In this document: positions 46,387 to 58,571 of the stretch, piece by piece
How the letters are laid out: each line of letters opens with the position of its first letter
Numbering within the stretch: position 1 is the stretch's first letter
Assembly: GCA_030035585.1 (NCBI GenBank)
Contig: CM057477.1
Location: 60,865,447 to 60,929,446, forward strand
Direction: 5' to 3'
Length of the DNA: 64,000 nt
Source: Dugong dugon
Taxonomy: Eukaryota; Chordata; Mammalia; Sirenia; Dugongidae
Notes under the pieces: model-generated
Database searches by the model: none
What the model was told of the DNA's origin: nothing
Seen by the model: only the letters and a program-made list of their open reading frames with translations
Position numbers and translations under genes: made by a program

Positions 46387-46987
46387 TTCAATTTAAAACT
46401 ATGAGTTCACGCTAATTCTAATCTAACACCATCGAGTTTGTCTAGTCTTCCCTCTCTCATATCAGTACTTCCCTTCTCCAGAAATGAATAACCTTACTCC
46501 TATTATCCTCAATACATTTACTTTTTTGCTTAATCCCTTTATATGTAATCAATCTGCTTACCATGTGGATCATTCCCTCAGCCCTGCTCCACAGTACACA
46601 GTGGCCAAACAGGTTGAATCTCCCCATCTTGATCCCGCCACACACAGTAATCCTCTCTGGTTGAGATAACCCTCAAACCAGACCTTATTGCCCATGGTAG
46701 CAGCTGTGCCAGCTAAGTTACCCCTGGCTTCAGGCTCCCCGAAAGGATTTATATCTGTTTTTTGTTTTTGTTTTTTAACCATCATTTTAGAGACTAATTC
46801 TTCTCTCTCATAAATGGTGGGTATGTACCACTTCCTACATTAACAGTTTTATTGCTGTATTCAATATGACAGCGTTTTCCTGAGTACCACTGTGCACACC
46901 ATTGTGTTAGAAGTTCTGACGCCATTTTGGACGAGGGGTAAGATGCCTGCTTTCAAACCACCATTTTATGCTGTACTGAGTATGAAG

Positions 46988-47200
46988 GGAGGAGCCTGGG
47001 TGGCACAAGCGGTTTGTGATTGGCTGCTAACCTAAAGGTTGGCTGCTGGAACCTACCCCGTGACTCCCTGAAAAAAAGGCCTGGGGAACTGCTTCTGTAA
47101 AGGTTACAGCCAAGAAAAACCCTATGGAGCTGTTCTACTCTGTAACACATGGGGTCGCCGTGAGTCTAGAGCCAACTGGACAGCAGTTAACAACAAGTAT
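46988..47200 (+). mobile_element. AfroSINE, longer subtype
   Basis: GGAGCCTGGGTGGCACAAGC head, TTACAGCCAAGAAAAACCCT middle, GCCAACTGGACAGCAGTTAACAA end. Confidence 0.87.
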
Positions 47201-48157
47201 GGAAGAATTACAACCTAAATAGATAACCGAATTTTATTTTGCCTGGCACTCTTTTTTAGAATCTGACAGACTCATCCACTTTTGAGATTTTTTTACAAAC
47301 AGCCCATGTGTCTATTATGAGCATATCCTCCACACATTTCTTTTCCTGTTGGGATAGAGAGGGGAAAGGGAAGGGCTGGATTTGGGAAAATGCAAAACAG
47401 AATAAATTTTAATTATAAAAAACAGGTAATACACGGAACTTATTTTGCTATCTAATTAAAAAAGACCTCTCTCAGCTATAAATTTGGCTGCGAGACAAGG
47501 ACAAAATAATTATATATTCACCTCAGTCTTCCAGTAAAAGCAGAAAGAGCTTTCCATTTCAAATTTGTTTTGTTTTGTACCACATGTGGGTTAATTAGAT
47601 AAAACCATGTCATGTGCCAGATTCAATCAGCCTGAAGATAATCAGAAAACGGGGTTTGGCATTGTTTATGCTGCTTTGGCTCCGATAGACAAAAGCACAA
47701 AATGTAAATTGGCTCTAGAATATAACATGTGTGTACTGGTGCCAGCTTCTTTTTCATGGGATTATCTCTAGCTGGCACCTGAGCAGCAGCTGCCGCTCTG
47801 GGTGACCATTAGACGAATCTACGTGATGTAGAGACCCATTTTCCATGATCAGACGGTGGACACTTCCATGAAGAGCGCTTATTTTTACTGCCTTTGATGT
47901 AGGCCACAGCTAGCTTGCCAACTATTGGCAGCGAGTCAGCTGAAAATACATGTGGAAGTTAAAACATGAAAACACATTTTTGTTTGGCTTAGCCCCTAGT
48001 GAATTCCTTTAGGTTCATCTTGTTTTTTAATCTCCTGCAAGATTAGAAATAAAATCCTAAAACTACACCTCAGTTGTATTTCCTCGTTGCAGATAATTCA
48101 ATGAAATATCATTAAAGGGGAAGAAGGTAAAGCACTTCACCGTCCTCCTTCTTTAAG
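47201..48157. other. Intergenic, nothing recognised
   Basis: AT-rich unique-looking sequence with no ORF or repeat I can name. Confidence 0.6.
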
Positions 48158-48556
48158 GTGGTATTATCAATTGAGTCGTCTCCCCACAAAGAAATGCGGA
48201 ATTCCTAATCTCTGAATCTGTAAATAGGATCCTTTTTGAAAATAGGAGTTTTCTTTTGTTATGTTCACAAGGTCATACTCTGGTATAGTGGTAGAGTGAG
48301 CCCTAAACCTAATCACTTCTGAGTGGTGTCTTACAAAATAAAAGCAGAATAGACACAGGCACACAAGGGGAAGGTAGACGCCATGTAAGGATCTGTCTAG
48401 TCTCACTGGTGGACATCAGAATCTCAGAGGGAGGCTCACAGAAGAAATCGGCATGGCTAAGACCCTGATTTGGACATTTAAATAAATTTATGTTCTTTAA
48501 AGCCACTGACTTTGTGGTATTTTTTTATTATGGCAGCACTAGGGAACTAAGACATA
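48158..48556 (+). mobile_element. MaLR/MLT1-like LTR
   Basis: GAGTCGTCTCCCCACAAAGA, AAATAGGATCCTTTTTGAAA, TAAATAAATTTATGTTCTTT and AAGCCACTGACTTTGTGGTA follow the MaLR order from promoter to 3' end. Confidence 0.75.
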
Positions 48557-48719
48557 TAGAGTCCCAAGGGATGAACATTTTAGCAAATAAGCAATCACAG
48601 AGAGAGAAATAGTCATTTTAAAAACCTTACCAATGACTGATGATAAAATCCAAATGAACTAGTTTTCCCTTCTCTTTGTGCTATGTAATTTAACATCAGT
48701 ACATAAGGGGAATAAGATT

Positions 48720-49230
48720 GCACATTGCTCTCCTTAGACTGTCTTTAAGAAAATTAATATTCAAGACTGATGGGCACTACTGTTGCCAGGTGGAAACCTC
48801 AGGTTCTGCTTGGTGCGTCTTGTCTCAGCCAATAAGTGAGAGACCGAAGTCGGAGAGTAGAAAAGTACCTTTATTTTGTTGTGCAAGGAAGGGAGCAGTA
48901 GAAACTGCTGCATCCAAGACTGCTCAGCAAGGATGAGGGGGAAGGTTACTTTTAAGGGAGTTACAAGTAGGACATGCATACAAGTTACATCAGCAACATT
49001 CTTAATCATACTACTCAGGTGCAATGGGGTTTACATATAACTTTATGCATCACATGTTCAGAAAATGGTGGTTAAACTCCACCGAGAGGTGGAGAAGTTA
49101 CAATGTATGAGGTATTTAATGAGCTAAAAGGTTATCCTGAATGTAAACATGACACCTAAACCAGTTTCCACCAAATTCCTCTAGTTTTTGGCAGCAGTTA
49201 AGGAGAGAGGAACCAGTATTTTAAATGAAA
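48720..49230. other. Unclassified, possibly LTR-derived
   Basis: Contains CAGCCAATAAGTGAGAGACC and CTTTATTTTGTTGTGCAAGG, which could be CCAAT- and polyadenylation-type LTR parts (the latter reversed). I cannot assign a family. Short frames here (48718-48936 on +, 48761-49024 on -) look accidental. Confidence 0.35.
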
Positions 49231-49349
49231 AGCTATGAGGTGTGTCAAGCAAAGGACCCAGGATTTTAATGCAAAGTTACGGGACCTGTCAAGCAAGCTG
49301 CTCAAGGCAGTGGATTTTCCAAAGCCTGGGGACCTCTGTCTTACTACTA

Positions 49350-49760
49350 TGGAAGAAACTCCTCTTGCTCAGGTCACCAGTGATCACCCAGGTGCCAAAT
49401 GCAATGGGCACATTTTAGTCCTTATCTTACCGGATTTATCTGTGAGCACCTGGCATCCCTCACTATTTCATTCTGTTTGAAACTTCCTTGGTTTCCATGG
49501 CTCCACTCCCTCCTGGTTCTATCTAGCTTCTTATTTGAAGTTTCCTTCCCATCCCTTCCACTCCTCACCTGCACTGTCCACAGGGTCTAATCCTCACTCT
49601 TTCTTACTCTATATATTTTTCCCAGCTCAGTAGTTGCCAATAGCAGAAATCTAAGATTCACCTTGGATTCTTTCTTTTCCTTAGCCCTCCTACCGGATCA
49701 ATTCCAAGTCTTCTTGATGCTATCTCTTTACCATCTAGTTCACCCCTTGGATCAGTTAGA
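49350..49760 (+). mobile_element. L2 LINE, ORF2 C-terminal portion
   Basis: CTTGCTCAGGTCACCAGTGA, ATGGGCACATTTTAGTCCTT, GCACCTGGCATCCCTCAC and CCTTGGTTTCCATGGCTCCA match the L2 region about 1 kb from its 3' end. It continues at 51285 after later insertions and unique-looking DNA. Confidence 0.7.
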
Positions 49761-50880
49761 ACACTTCTTTGCAAGTACAGAAAACCCAACTAAATACTGG
49801 CTTAAAAATAAGGTGACTGGTTTCCTCAACAAGTCAATGGCATGAAAAAAGGCAGGGGAAGGGTTTTTTTTTTTAATTAAATGGGACTAATGAGACTTAA
49901 CCATCAACAGCTATGTGTGGACTTTGTTTGGATTTTGATAAATAAACCATCTATTAAAAAGTTTTTTGCAAAAATCAGGGAAATTTGAGTATAAACTGAA
50001 TATTAGATAACATAGACGTTATTGATAATTTTAGTTAGGTGTCAGTCACTATGGAGTGGATATGTTAGAAAATACCCATATTTAGCAAAGATGCATACAT
50101 ACTGAAATATTTAGGGTGAAATGACATGATGTCTGGATTTGCTTTAAAATACTTTAATAAAAAAAGAGAAATAGATGAAGCAATTGGGCAGAATCTTGAC
50201 AATTGTTTAATCTGGGTTTTTGGGATATGAGGGTTCCTTATACTATTTCTAATTTTTAAAATGCTTGCATTTTTAGATACAAAATTAAAGAAAAAATAAA
50301 TAAAAGGACTTTTCACTCACATAACTAAAAAGTTCAGAGATGGAATAGACTTCAAGTGAAGCTTGACATAGTGGTTAAACAGTATCATCAAGGATTCAGT
50401 TTTTTTTTTTTTTTTTTTAAATCTCTTTGGGGCTTTCAATGGTATTTGCTTCCCGTTAAAGCTGCTTCTTCTAATGGTAGGGGGTCATGTGTCCCAATTT
50501 GCTAGAACAGTCTTGTTACATCTATTAGGTGGCACAATCTTCCATTCTCAAATGTGACTTGGTTTTGGATGATAATTAAATGGTCATTCAACACACTGTT
50601 GTCAAATGGCCATCAAACACAATAAGGCCTTCATGTTCCTTTGTTTATGTCCACTGAAGCAAGAAGAAGATGCTTTCCCAGAAGCACCTAGCAAACCTTT
50701 CCTCTCATCCCAATGAAGGGTAACAAGCTCATCAGTGAAACAAATAACGACGGCTAGAGTAATGGGCTGTACTGGGTGGTTTAGGTCAGTCCATACCCAT
50801 CCTGGGAGTAGAGACCTGTCGGCACCGGCCAAGAGGGATTGAACATGGGGAGGTAACAAATAAAGGTCCATTACATACCT
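49761..50880. other. Intergenic, nothing recognised
   Basis: AT-rich with a poly-T run at 50400-50418. No gene is seen. Confidence 0.55.
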
Positions 50881-50883
50881 CCT

Positions 50884-51058
50884 AGCAGCCCTGGTGGTTC
50901 AACGGTTAAGTTTTCGGCTGCTAACGAAAGTGATGGCGATTCAAACCCACCCAGAAGCTCCACCTAGAAAACAGCCTAGCAAATCTATGTGGTAGTTCTA
51001 CTCTATCACATGAGGTCGCTATGAGTCAAAATCAACACAAAGGGACCTAACAACAACA
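50884..51058 (+). mobile_element. AfroSINE, first of a tandem pair
   Basis: GCAGCCCTGGTGGTTCAACG head, CAAAGGGACCTAACAACAAC end (an RTE-like terminus). TACCTCCTA flanks both ends. Confidence 0.88.
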
Positions 51059-51069
51059 TATACCTCCTA

Positions 51070-51283
51070 AGGTCCCTGGTTGGTACAAACAGTTTGTGCT
51101 CAACTACTAACTAAAAGGATAATGGTTTGAACCCATCCAACAGTGCTGCAGAAGAAAGACCCGGTGATCTGCTTCCATAAAGTTGACAGCCAAGAAAATC
51201 CTTCGGAGCTTAGTTCTACTCTGTAACACATGATGTTGCTATAAGTCAGAATTGACTCCATTGCAATGGGTTTGTTTTCTGGC
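51070..51283 (+). mobile_element. AfroSINE, second of a tandem pair
   Basis: GGTCCCTGGTTGGTACAAAC head, TTGACAGCCAAGAAAATCC middle, TTGACTCCATTGCAATGGGTTTG end. Confidence 0.87.
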
Positions 51284-51284
51284 T

Positions 51285-51815
51285 ATACATCTCCTTGCCA
51301 TCTCCCCGGCCACTGCCCTTGTTCAGGTCTCAACCTCAGACTACTGCAAGAACCTTCATGCTGGTCTCCCTCCTTTAGTCTTAGCCTGTCAATCCCACAT
51401 TATTACCAGCATGATCTTCCTAGCATGCACATCTGATCATGTCAATACTGTAATGTTTTTTGATATCTTGCTTTCACCTGTAGGATACACTCTAAATGCC
51501 TTTATTATATAATGCTGTTCAATATCTGAGCTTTATCTGACTATCTGTCTACCTTACCTATTTTCATTCTCTCCTTTATGCTTTAAGCTTTAGCAAAACC
51601 AAATTCCTTGCAGTACTGTTCACAGGCAATGCTCTCCCACACCTTGTTTCCCCAAGCCTGCCTCATTCTTGTCAACCCAGCAAATTTGTCTTCATCTTCC
51701 TTACATCAGCATGAGGACCAGCTTCTCTGACTCCTTCCCAAAGGCATTTCAGACCCCTCCTTCTTGGTGCCCATTGCACTTTTGCGTAGAGTAGAGCCCT
51801 CTTTTATGACTAGAC
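51285..51815 (+). mobile_element. L2 LINE 3' portion
   Basis: CTCAGACTACTGCAAGAACC, GCACATCTGATCATGTCAAT, GTAGGATACACTCTAAATGC and CTCCTTCCCAAAGGCATTTC follow L2 in order. Confidence 0.78.
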
Positions 51816-52094
51816 CAGGATAGTGGTTGATGAGTTAAGTGAAAAATCAATTAAATCTGGGAGTCATAACAATAACGATCTATACTTAAAACATTATTTT
51901 TTTTAATATCACATATAATTAGCATTTCTCAACCTTTCTTTCATTTTTACCCTTCCAAGGAAAATTTTTAGACTTTTTCCCCCAATTACATCCCCCACCC
52001 CATGTAAGTTTAATACCAAAATTTTAATTTTATAGATATATACTGTATATCTATTCATGTACTCTATGAATCTATCCACCACCCATCTGTCAGC

Positions 52095-52455
52095 TTGTCA
52101 TACTGTGGTGGTTTATGTGTTTCTGTGATGCTGGAAGTTATGCCACTGGGATTTCAAATACCAGCAGGGGCATCCATGGTGGACAGGTTTCAGCAGAGCT
52201 TCTAGATTAAGAAAGACTAAGAAGAAAGGCCTGAAGAGCTACTTCCGAAAATTATCCAGTGAAAACCCTATGGATCACAACAGAATATTGTCCAACGTAG
52301 TGCTGTAAGATGAGCCCCCTAGGTTGGAAGGTGCTAAAGATGCACAGTGGCTGCAACAATGGACTTGAGCATACCAGTGATTGTAGAGATGGCACAGGAT
52401 CAGTTAACGTTTTATTCCATTGTGCATGGGGTCAAAGGCAACTATCAACAACAGT
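52095..52455 (+). mobile_element. Non-autonomous RTE derivative
   Basis: Starts like the RTE 5' leader (CTTGTCATACTGTGGTGGTT) and after about 240 bp (CTAGGTTGGAAGGTGCTAAA) jumps to the 3' terminus (CAGTGGCTGCAACAATGGAC to GGCAACTATCAACAACA). The coding part is absent. Same plan as 7440-7855. Confidence 0.78.
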
Positions 52456-52583
52456 GATATGAATCTGTAGGGCCAAGGCCTTTTATTTGAGTGTGGGTCC
52501 TCTGATTCACTTCTGTCTTGTATTCCACACCAATAATCCACCTTCTGTGGTTTCTAATTTAGATTTATTTAAAACAAAGGGAA

Positions 52584-52777
52584 GGAGCCCTGATGGCAGA
52601 AGTGCTAACTGAAAGGTCATCGGTTTGAACCCACCCAGCAGCTCTGCAGGAGAAAAGACCTGGCAATCTGTATCCATAAAGATTACAGCCTAGGAAACCC
52701 TATGGGGCACTTCTACTGTGTCCTATAGGATCGCTATGAGTTGGAATCAACTCAAGGGCACACAACAACAACAAAAT
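52584..52777 (+). mobile_element. AfroSINE
   Basis: GGAGCCCTGATGGCAGAAGT head with internal loss, CTCAAGGGCACACAACAACAA end. Confidence 0.87.
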
Positions 52778-52873
52778 GAAGGGGGAAGGAGACGTTTTTC
52801 AAGTAAACTCAGCATAGACTCACATTCAATTTTTGTGATACTCTTCCCTTGCTCCCATTAGATAGTTTTTTTT

Positions 52874-52899
52874 GGGGGAAGGGGTAGGGTGGGGTGGGG
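52874..52899 (+). other. G-quadruplex-type G-run motif
   Basis: Five G runs of 3-5 bases separated by one or two bases (GGGGGAAGGGGTAGGGTGGGG and a further TGGGG). It ends 3 bp before the proviral 5' LTR. Confidence 0.8.
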
Positions 52900-52902
52900 T
52901 AG

Positions 52903-53383
52903 TGTGATGGTTAAGATTGTGTGTCAGCTTGGCTGGGCCTTGATTCTCCATGTTTTAATGTAATCACTCCCATGATTGAATATACTGTCAGTAGCCAATC
53001 AGATGAAAGGGAGTCTCCTTGGGGGTGTGGGCTGCATCTGTATATAAGCAGACGTTCTTGCTTTTTGTTCTCTCTGGATCCTGCAGCTGCTTCCTGTCGT
53101 CTCATCTCCCGTTTTTTAGACTTGAACTGTCAGCTTATCTGCCGAACCTGGGATTCATCGATCAGCACAGCCTGTGAGTGGGAGCCCTGCTCTCTGACCT
53201 TCTGATCTTGGGCTTGCCAGCTTCTGCAGCTGTGTGACTTGGGAGAGGCCTCTACCGATCCACGGACTTGGGATGTTCTAACCTCTACAATCAAGTGAGC
53301 TATTTCCTTGATATAATCTCTCTCTATATATATATTTATACATTTTACTGGTTTTGCTTCTCTAGAGAACCCAGCCTAAGACA
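52903..53383 (+). repeat. ERV-L 5' LTR (481 bp)
   Basis: Begins TGTGATGGTTAAGATTGTG and ends CAGCCTAAGACA. It contains a CCAAT box (52995) and TATATAAG (53041-53048), the likely proviral promoter. Confidence 0.93.
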
Positions 53384-53385
53384 TT

Positions 53386-53402
53386 TGGTACCGGGAGTGG
53401 GT
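53386..53402 (+). other. Primer binding site, tRNA-Leu-like
   Basis: TGGTACCGGGAGTGGG is one mismatch from the complement of a tRNA-Leu 3' end (TGGTACCAGGAGTGGG). It starts three bases after the LTR. ERV-L elements are primed by tRNA-Leu. Confidence 0.85.
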
Positions 53403-53424
53403 CTATAGAAACAAAATTGTAAGG

Positions 53425-55170
53425 ATGAGTTTTCTAAATTGGTTCTCAAGTCTAGTTAGTCATAAAGACGTTGATGACGCTCCTTCCAGCAGTAAAGAGG
53501 TCACTGCTAGTCCATGGAGCGAGGTGGCAATACAAATACGCAAAATATCACCACCGGTAGATCAGGTATTGGTGAAGGGTGAGGCGCAGGGTGAACACAT
53601 GTGTGATATCTTTCTACAGCTTTGTCAGAATGAGAAGTATAAGGAAGCTGGTTGGTTTGTCCTACTTTCGCTAGACAAACTGATGAAGGAAAGAGATGCG
53701 CTCAGGGCTTCAGAGTCAAGGCTCAAGTGCCACATACACGACCTCAAGGCTTCCACTTGTGCTTTGAAAGAAAGCCTTATTTCTTGTAGTAACTGAGCCG
53801 AAATTGCTGAAAACCAAACCCAGAGTCTTATTGTAAGAGTGGCTGAATTACAATGCCAGCTCAATTGCAAACCTCGAGAGGTGTCTGAGGTTAAAGTAAG
53901 GGCATTGATTGGGAAGACATGGGATCCTGAGACTTGGGATGGGGACATATGGGCAGATAATCAGGAAGCTGGGGACACTGAGCCTGTAAATTCCATTGAC
54001 TCACTCCTGCCAGCACAACCAATTCCATCTGAAGAGATTACTTCATGTTTGTCTGCTAAACCACCCTGCCCGGAAAAACCATTAGCCCCTCCACTCCCAT
54101 CTGAGGAGACTAGCCCTAGCCCAGCTGCCTCTAAAGAGCACTTGCCTGAGTCATTGCCTGGAGCATCGCCTGAGGCAGATGCTTTACAAGATAATGCTGA
54201 ATCTTCTCAGAACAATTCCACACTACCGATTCTGGCTTCTAGACCTATAACTAGGCTGAAGTCCCAGCAAGCCCCAAAAGGTGAAGTACAAAGTGTGACT
54301 CAGGAGGAGGTATGCTACACTCCAAAAGAACTACTTGAGTTTTCTAATATGTACAAACAGAAACCTGGGGAATATGTGTGGGAATGGCTATTAAGGGTGT
54401 GGGATAATGGTGCAAGGAACATAAAGATGGATCAGTCTGAGTTTATTGATATGGGTCCACTGAGCACAGACTGTTCCTTCAATGTCTCAGCTAGAGAAGT
54501 TAGGAAAGGATCTAACAGTTTATTTGGTTGGGTTGCTGAAGCATGGACTATGAGGTGGCCGGCACTAAATCAAGTTGAAGTACCAAACCTGCCTTGGTAT
54601 ACTGTAGAAGAAGGTATCCAAAGGCTTAGGGAAATTGGCATGCTAGAGTGGATTTATCAAGTTAGACCCACAGACCCACACATGGAGTGTCCAGAGGACA
54701 CACCTTTTACAACTGTGAGGAGCAAATTTGTGCAGGGATTTCCAGCATCCCTGAAGACTGCTGTGCTTGCTGTTTTATGTAAATCAGATTTGACAGTGGG
54801 AACTGCCCTAAGTGAATTAAGACATCTAACTACAATGGGGCTGATTGGACCCCGTGGTAGTAGAGGCCAAGTGGCTGCACTCAATCGACAAAGACAAGGT
54901 GGGCGTGGTTACAGTAATGGACAGAGGAGTCAAATTAGTAATCAGAATAGTCTGACTCGTATGGACTTATGGCATTGATTACTTAGTCATGGTGTCCCTA
55001 GGAGTGAAATAGATAGGAAACCTACTAAATATTTACTTGATCTATACAAACTGATGAATTCTAGGTCAGGTGAACAACAGTCTAACTCGAATCGCCAGAA
55101 TAGAGAGTCATGGTCCCTCAATCAATTCCCAGACTTGAGTGAGTTTAAAGACCCACAACCCCTTGAATGA
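53425..55170 (+). pseudogene. ERV-L gag, two in-frame stops
   Basis: Gag forms the virion core. One frame runs from the ATG at 53425 to a stop at 55168-55170, interrupted by TGA at 53794-53796 and TGA at 54976-54978. Both are consistent with CGA to TGA decay of CpG. The N-terminal part is a charged coiled-coil-like region (KLMKERDALRASESRL). A Pro/Ser-rich linker follows at about 54000-54280, then the capsid-like part with TPKELLEFSNMYKQKPGEYV and TVEEGIQRLREIGMLEW. I see no CCHC zinc knuckle. A short tail after the second stop includes HGVPRSEIDRKPTKYLLDLY. The mouse restriction gene Fv1 descends from this type of gag. Confidence 0.88.
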
Positions 55171-55232
55171 AGGGGAGGCCGGATCCCCTGGAGGAAGGAC
55201 TCCAATATACTGCCAAAAATTTTTACTGTTAA

Positions 55233-58040
55233 TCTTTCTCCCAGCCTTCCCCAAAGGGATCTATGGCTTTTACAAGAGTGACTGTTCACTGGGGAAAAGG
55301 AAATGATCAGACTTATCGGGGATTACTGGATACTGGCTCTGAGCTGACAGTAATTCCAGGAGACCCAAAACATCACTGTGGCCCACCAGTCAGAGTGGGG
55401 GCATATGGAGGTCAGGTTATTAATGGAGTCTTGGCTCATGTCCGTCTCACAGTAGGTCCAGTGTGTCCCCGAACCCATCCTGTAGTGATTTCCCCAGTTC
55501 CAGAATGCATAATTGGAATAGATATACTTAGCAACTGGCAGAACCCCCACATAGGATCCCTGACAAGCAGAGTAAGGGCTATTATGGCAGGAAAAGCCAA
55601 GTGGAAGCCATTAGAACTGCCTCTATCTAGGAAAATAGTAAACCAAAAGCAATACCATGTTCCTGGAGGGACTGCAGAGATTACTACCACCATCAAGGAC
55701 TTGAAGGCTGCAGGGGTGGTGATTCCCACCACATCCCCATTCAACTCGCCTATTTGGCCTGTGCAAAAAACAGATGGATCTTGGAGAATGACAGTAGATT
55801 ATCAAAAACTTAACCAGGTGGTGACTCCAATTGCAGCTGCTGTTCCAGCTATAATTTCACTGCTTGAGCAAATTAATACATCTCCTGGTACCTGGTATGC
55901 AGCTATTGATCTGGCTAATGCCTTTTTCTCCATACCTGTTTCAAAGGACCACCAGAAGCAGTCTGTCTTCAGCTGGCAAGGCCAACAATACACCTTCACT
56001 TGCCTACCTAAGGGCTACATTAACTCTCCAGCCCTATGTCATAATTTAGTCTGCAGGGACCTTGATCGCCTTTCCCTTCCACAAGACATCACACTGGTCC
56101 ATTACATTGATGACATTATGCTGATTGGACCTACTAAGGAAGAAGTGTCAATGACTCTGGACTTACTGGTAAAACACTTGTGTGCTAGAGGGTGGGAGAT
56201 TAATCCCACAAAAATTCAGGCATCTTGCACTTCAGTGAAATTTCTAGGGGTCCAGTGGTGTGGGGCATGTCGAGACATTCCTTCTAAAGTGAAGGATAAG
56301 TCATTGCATCTTGCTGCTTCCACAACTAAAAAGGAGGCACAATGCCTAGTGGGCCTTTTTGGATTTTGGAGGCAACATATTCCTCATTTGGGTGTGGTAC
56401 TCTGGCCTATTTATCAAGTGACTCAAAAAGCTGCTAGTATTGAGTGGGGACCAGAACAAGAGAAGGCTCTGCAACAGGTTCAGCTGCTGTGCAAGCCGCT
56501 CTGCCACTTGGACCATATGATCCAGCTGATCCAGTGGTGCTTGAAGTGTCCGTGGCAGATAGTGATGCTGTTTGGAGTCTTTGGCACACCGCTATTGGTG
56601 AATCACAGTGCAGACCCTTAGGATTTTGGAGCAAAGCTCTGCCATCCTCTGCTGATAACTACTGTCCTTTTGAGAAACAACTTTTGGCTTGTTACTGGGC
56701 CTTAGTAGAGACTGAACGCTTAACCATGGGACACCAAGTCACCATGAAGCCTGAGCTGACCATCATGAACTGGGTGTTGTCTGACCCACAGAACCAGAAA
56801 GTTGGACTTGCACAGCAGCACTCCATCATTAAATAGAAGTGGTATATTTGAGATCGGGCCCGAGCAAGACCCGAAGGCACAAGTAAGTTGCGTGAGGAAG
56901 TGGCCCAAATGCCCATGGTCTCTTCTCCTGTTACATTAACTTCCATCTCCCAGTCTGTACCTATGGCCTCATGGGGAGTTCCTTATGATCAGTTGACTGA
57001 GGAAGAGAAAACTCGTGCCTGGTTTACAGATGGTTCTGCACGATATGCAGGCGCCACTCGAAAGTGGACTGCAGCAGCACTACAGCCCCTTTCTGGGACC
57101 TCTTGAAGGACAGTGGTGAAGGGAAATCCTCTCAATGGGCAGAACTTCGAGCAGTGCACCTGGTTGTTCACTTTGCTTGGAAGGAGAAATGCCCAGATGT
57201 GCGATTATATACTGATTCATGGGCTGTGGCCAATGGTTTGGCTGGATGGTCAGGGACTTGGAAGGAACATGATTGGAAAATTGAAGACAAGGATTTATGG
57301 GGAAGAGGTATGTGGATAGACCTCTCCGAATGGGCTAAAGACGTGAAGCTATTTGTGTCTCATGTGAATGCTCACCAAAGGGTGACCTCAGCAGAGGATG
57401 ATTTTAACAATCAAGTGGATAGGATGGCACGTTCTGTGGAAACCACTCATCCTCTTTCCCCAACTACTCCTGCCGTTGCTCAATGGGCTCATGAACAAAG
57501 TGGCCATGGTGGCAGGGATGGAGGTTATGCATGGGCCCAGCAGCATGGACTTCCACTCACCAAGGCTGACATGGACACAGCCTCTGCTGAGTGCCTAATC
57601 TGCCAGCAGCGGAGACCAACACTGAGTCCCCGATATGGCACCATCCTTCGAGGTGATCAGCCAGCAACCTGGTGGCAAGTTGATTACATTGGACCACTTC
57701 CATCATGGGAAGGGCAGCGTTTTGTCCTTACTGGAATAGACCCTTACTCTGGATATGGATTTGCCTTCCCTGCATGCAATGCTTCTGCCAAAACTACCAT
57801 CCGTGGACTTACAGAATGCCTTATCCACCGTCATGGTATCCCACACAGCATTGCCTCAGATCAAGGGACTCACTTTACAGCAAATGGAGTGCGGCAGTGG
57901 GCCCAAGCTCATGGAATTCACTGGTCTTACCGTGTTCCCCATCATCCTGAAGCAGCTGGCTTGATAGAACGATGGAATGGCCTTCTAAAGAAACAATTAT
58001 GGCACCAGCTAGGTGGCAATACCTTGCAGGGTTGGAGCAA
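55233..58040 (+). pseudogene. ERV-L pro-pol (protease, RT, RNase H, integrase), frameshifted
   Basis: Pol copies the RNA genome and inserts it. Protease comes first with [13 protein letters not shown] (DTG at 55329-55337). RT follows with [39 protein letters not shown] and the catalytic YIDD at 56103-56114. A frameshift near 56480 moves to the +2 frame, which holds [21 protein letters not shown] and meets TAG (56834) and TGA (56849). RNase H shows WFTDGSA, then after a second shift near 57100 AELRAVHLV, LYTDSW and NNQVDRMA. Integrase has the His/Cys zinc part (HEQSGH...CLIC) and the DDE residues in WQVDYIGP, IASDQGTHFT and AAGLIERWNG. A third shift near 58030 precedes the dUTPase. Confidence 0.9.
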
Positions 58041-58189
58041 TTTCTCCAGGAGGCTGTATATGCTTTAAACCAGAGTCCAATATATGGTGCTGTTTCTCCC
58101 ATAGCCAGGATTCACTGGTCCAGGAATCAAGGGGTGAAAATGGGAGTGGCACCACTCACTATTACCCCTAGTGACCCACTTGCAAGATT

Positions 58190-58571
58190 TTTGCTTCCTG
58201 TCCCCTCGACCTTATGCTCTGCAGGCCTAGAGGTCTTAGTTCCAAAGGGAGGAATGCTCCCACCTGGAGACACATCACTGATTCCATCGAACTGGAAGTT
58301 AAGAATGCCACCTGGCCACTTTGGGCTCCTTATGCCTCTGGATCAACAGGCAAAGAAGGGAGTTACCATACTGACTGGTGTGATTGATCCTGATTACCAA
58401 GAAGAAGTCAGATTGATATTACATAATGGAGGTAAAGAAGAGTATGTCTGGAATGCAGGAGATTCCTTGGGGTGTCTCTTAGTACTACCATGCCCTGTGA
58501 TTACAGTCAATAGAAAACTACAGCAACCTAATTCTGACATACTACTAATGGCACATACCCTTCAGGAATGA
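58190..58571 (+). pseudogene. ERV-L dUTPase domain
   Basis: Trimeric dUTPase-type domain, which removes dUTP so that uracil is not built into viral DNA. It lies downstream of integrase in frame 57972-58571, opened by a frameshift relative to integrase. Motifs in order: SAGLEVLVPKGG (motif I region), PPGHFGLLMPLD (motif II), TGVIDPDYQEEVRLIL (motif III with the conserved Asp and Tyr) and AGDSLGCLLVLPC (motif IV, GDxxxxLL type). A typical Gly-rich motif V is not obvious before the stop after HTLQE. The domain itself is free of stops. The location after integrase is diagnostic of ERV-L, because beta-retroviruses place it next to the protease. Loss of function is inferred from the broken upstream frame. 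Confidence 0.88.

Noticed and set aside
53425..55170. A domesticated gag gene like Fv1
   Set aside because: The frame has two TGA stops at this locus, and no host promoter or splice structure is seen.
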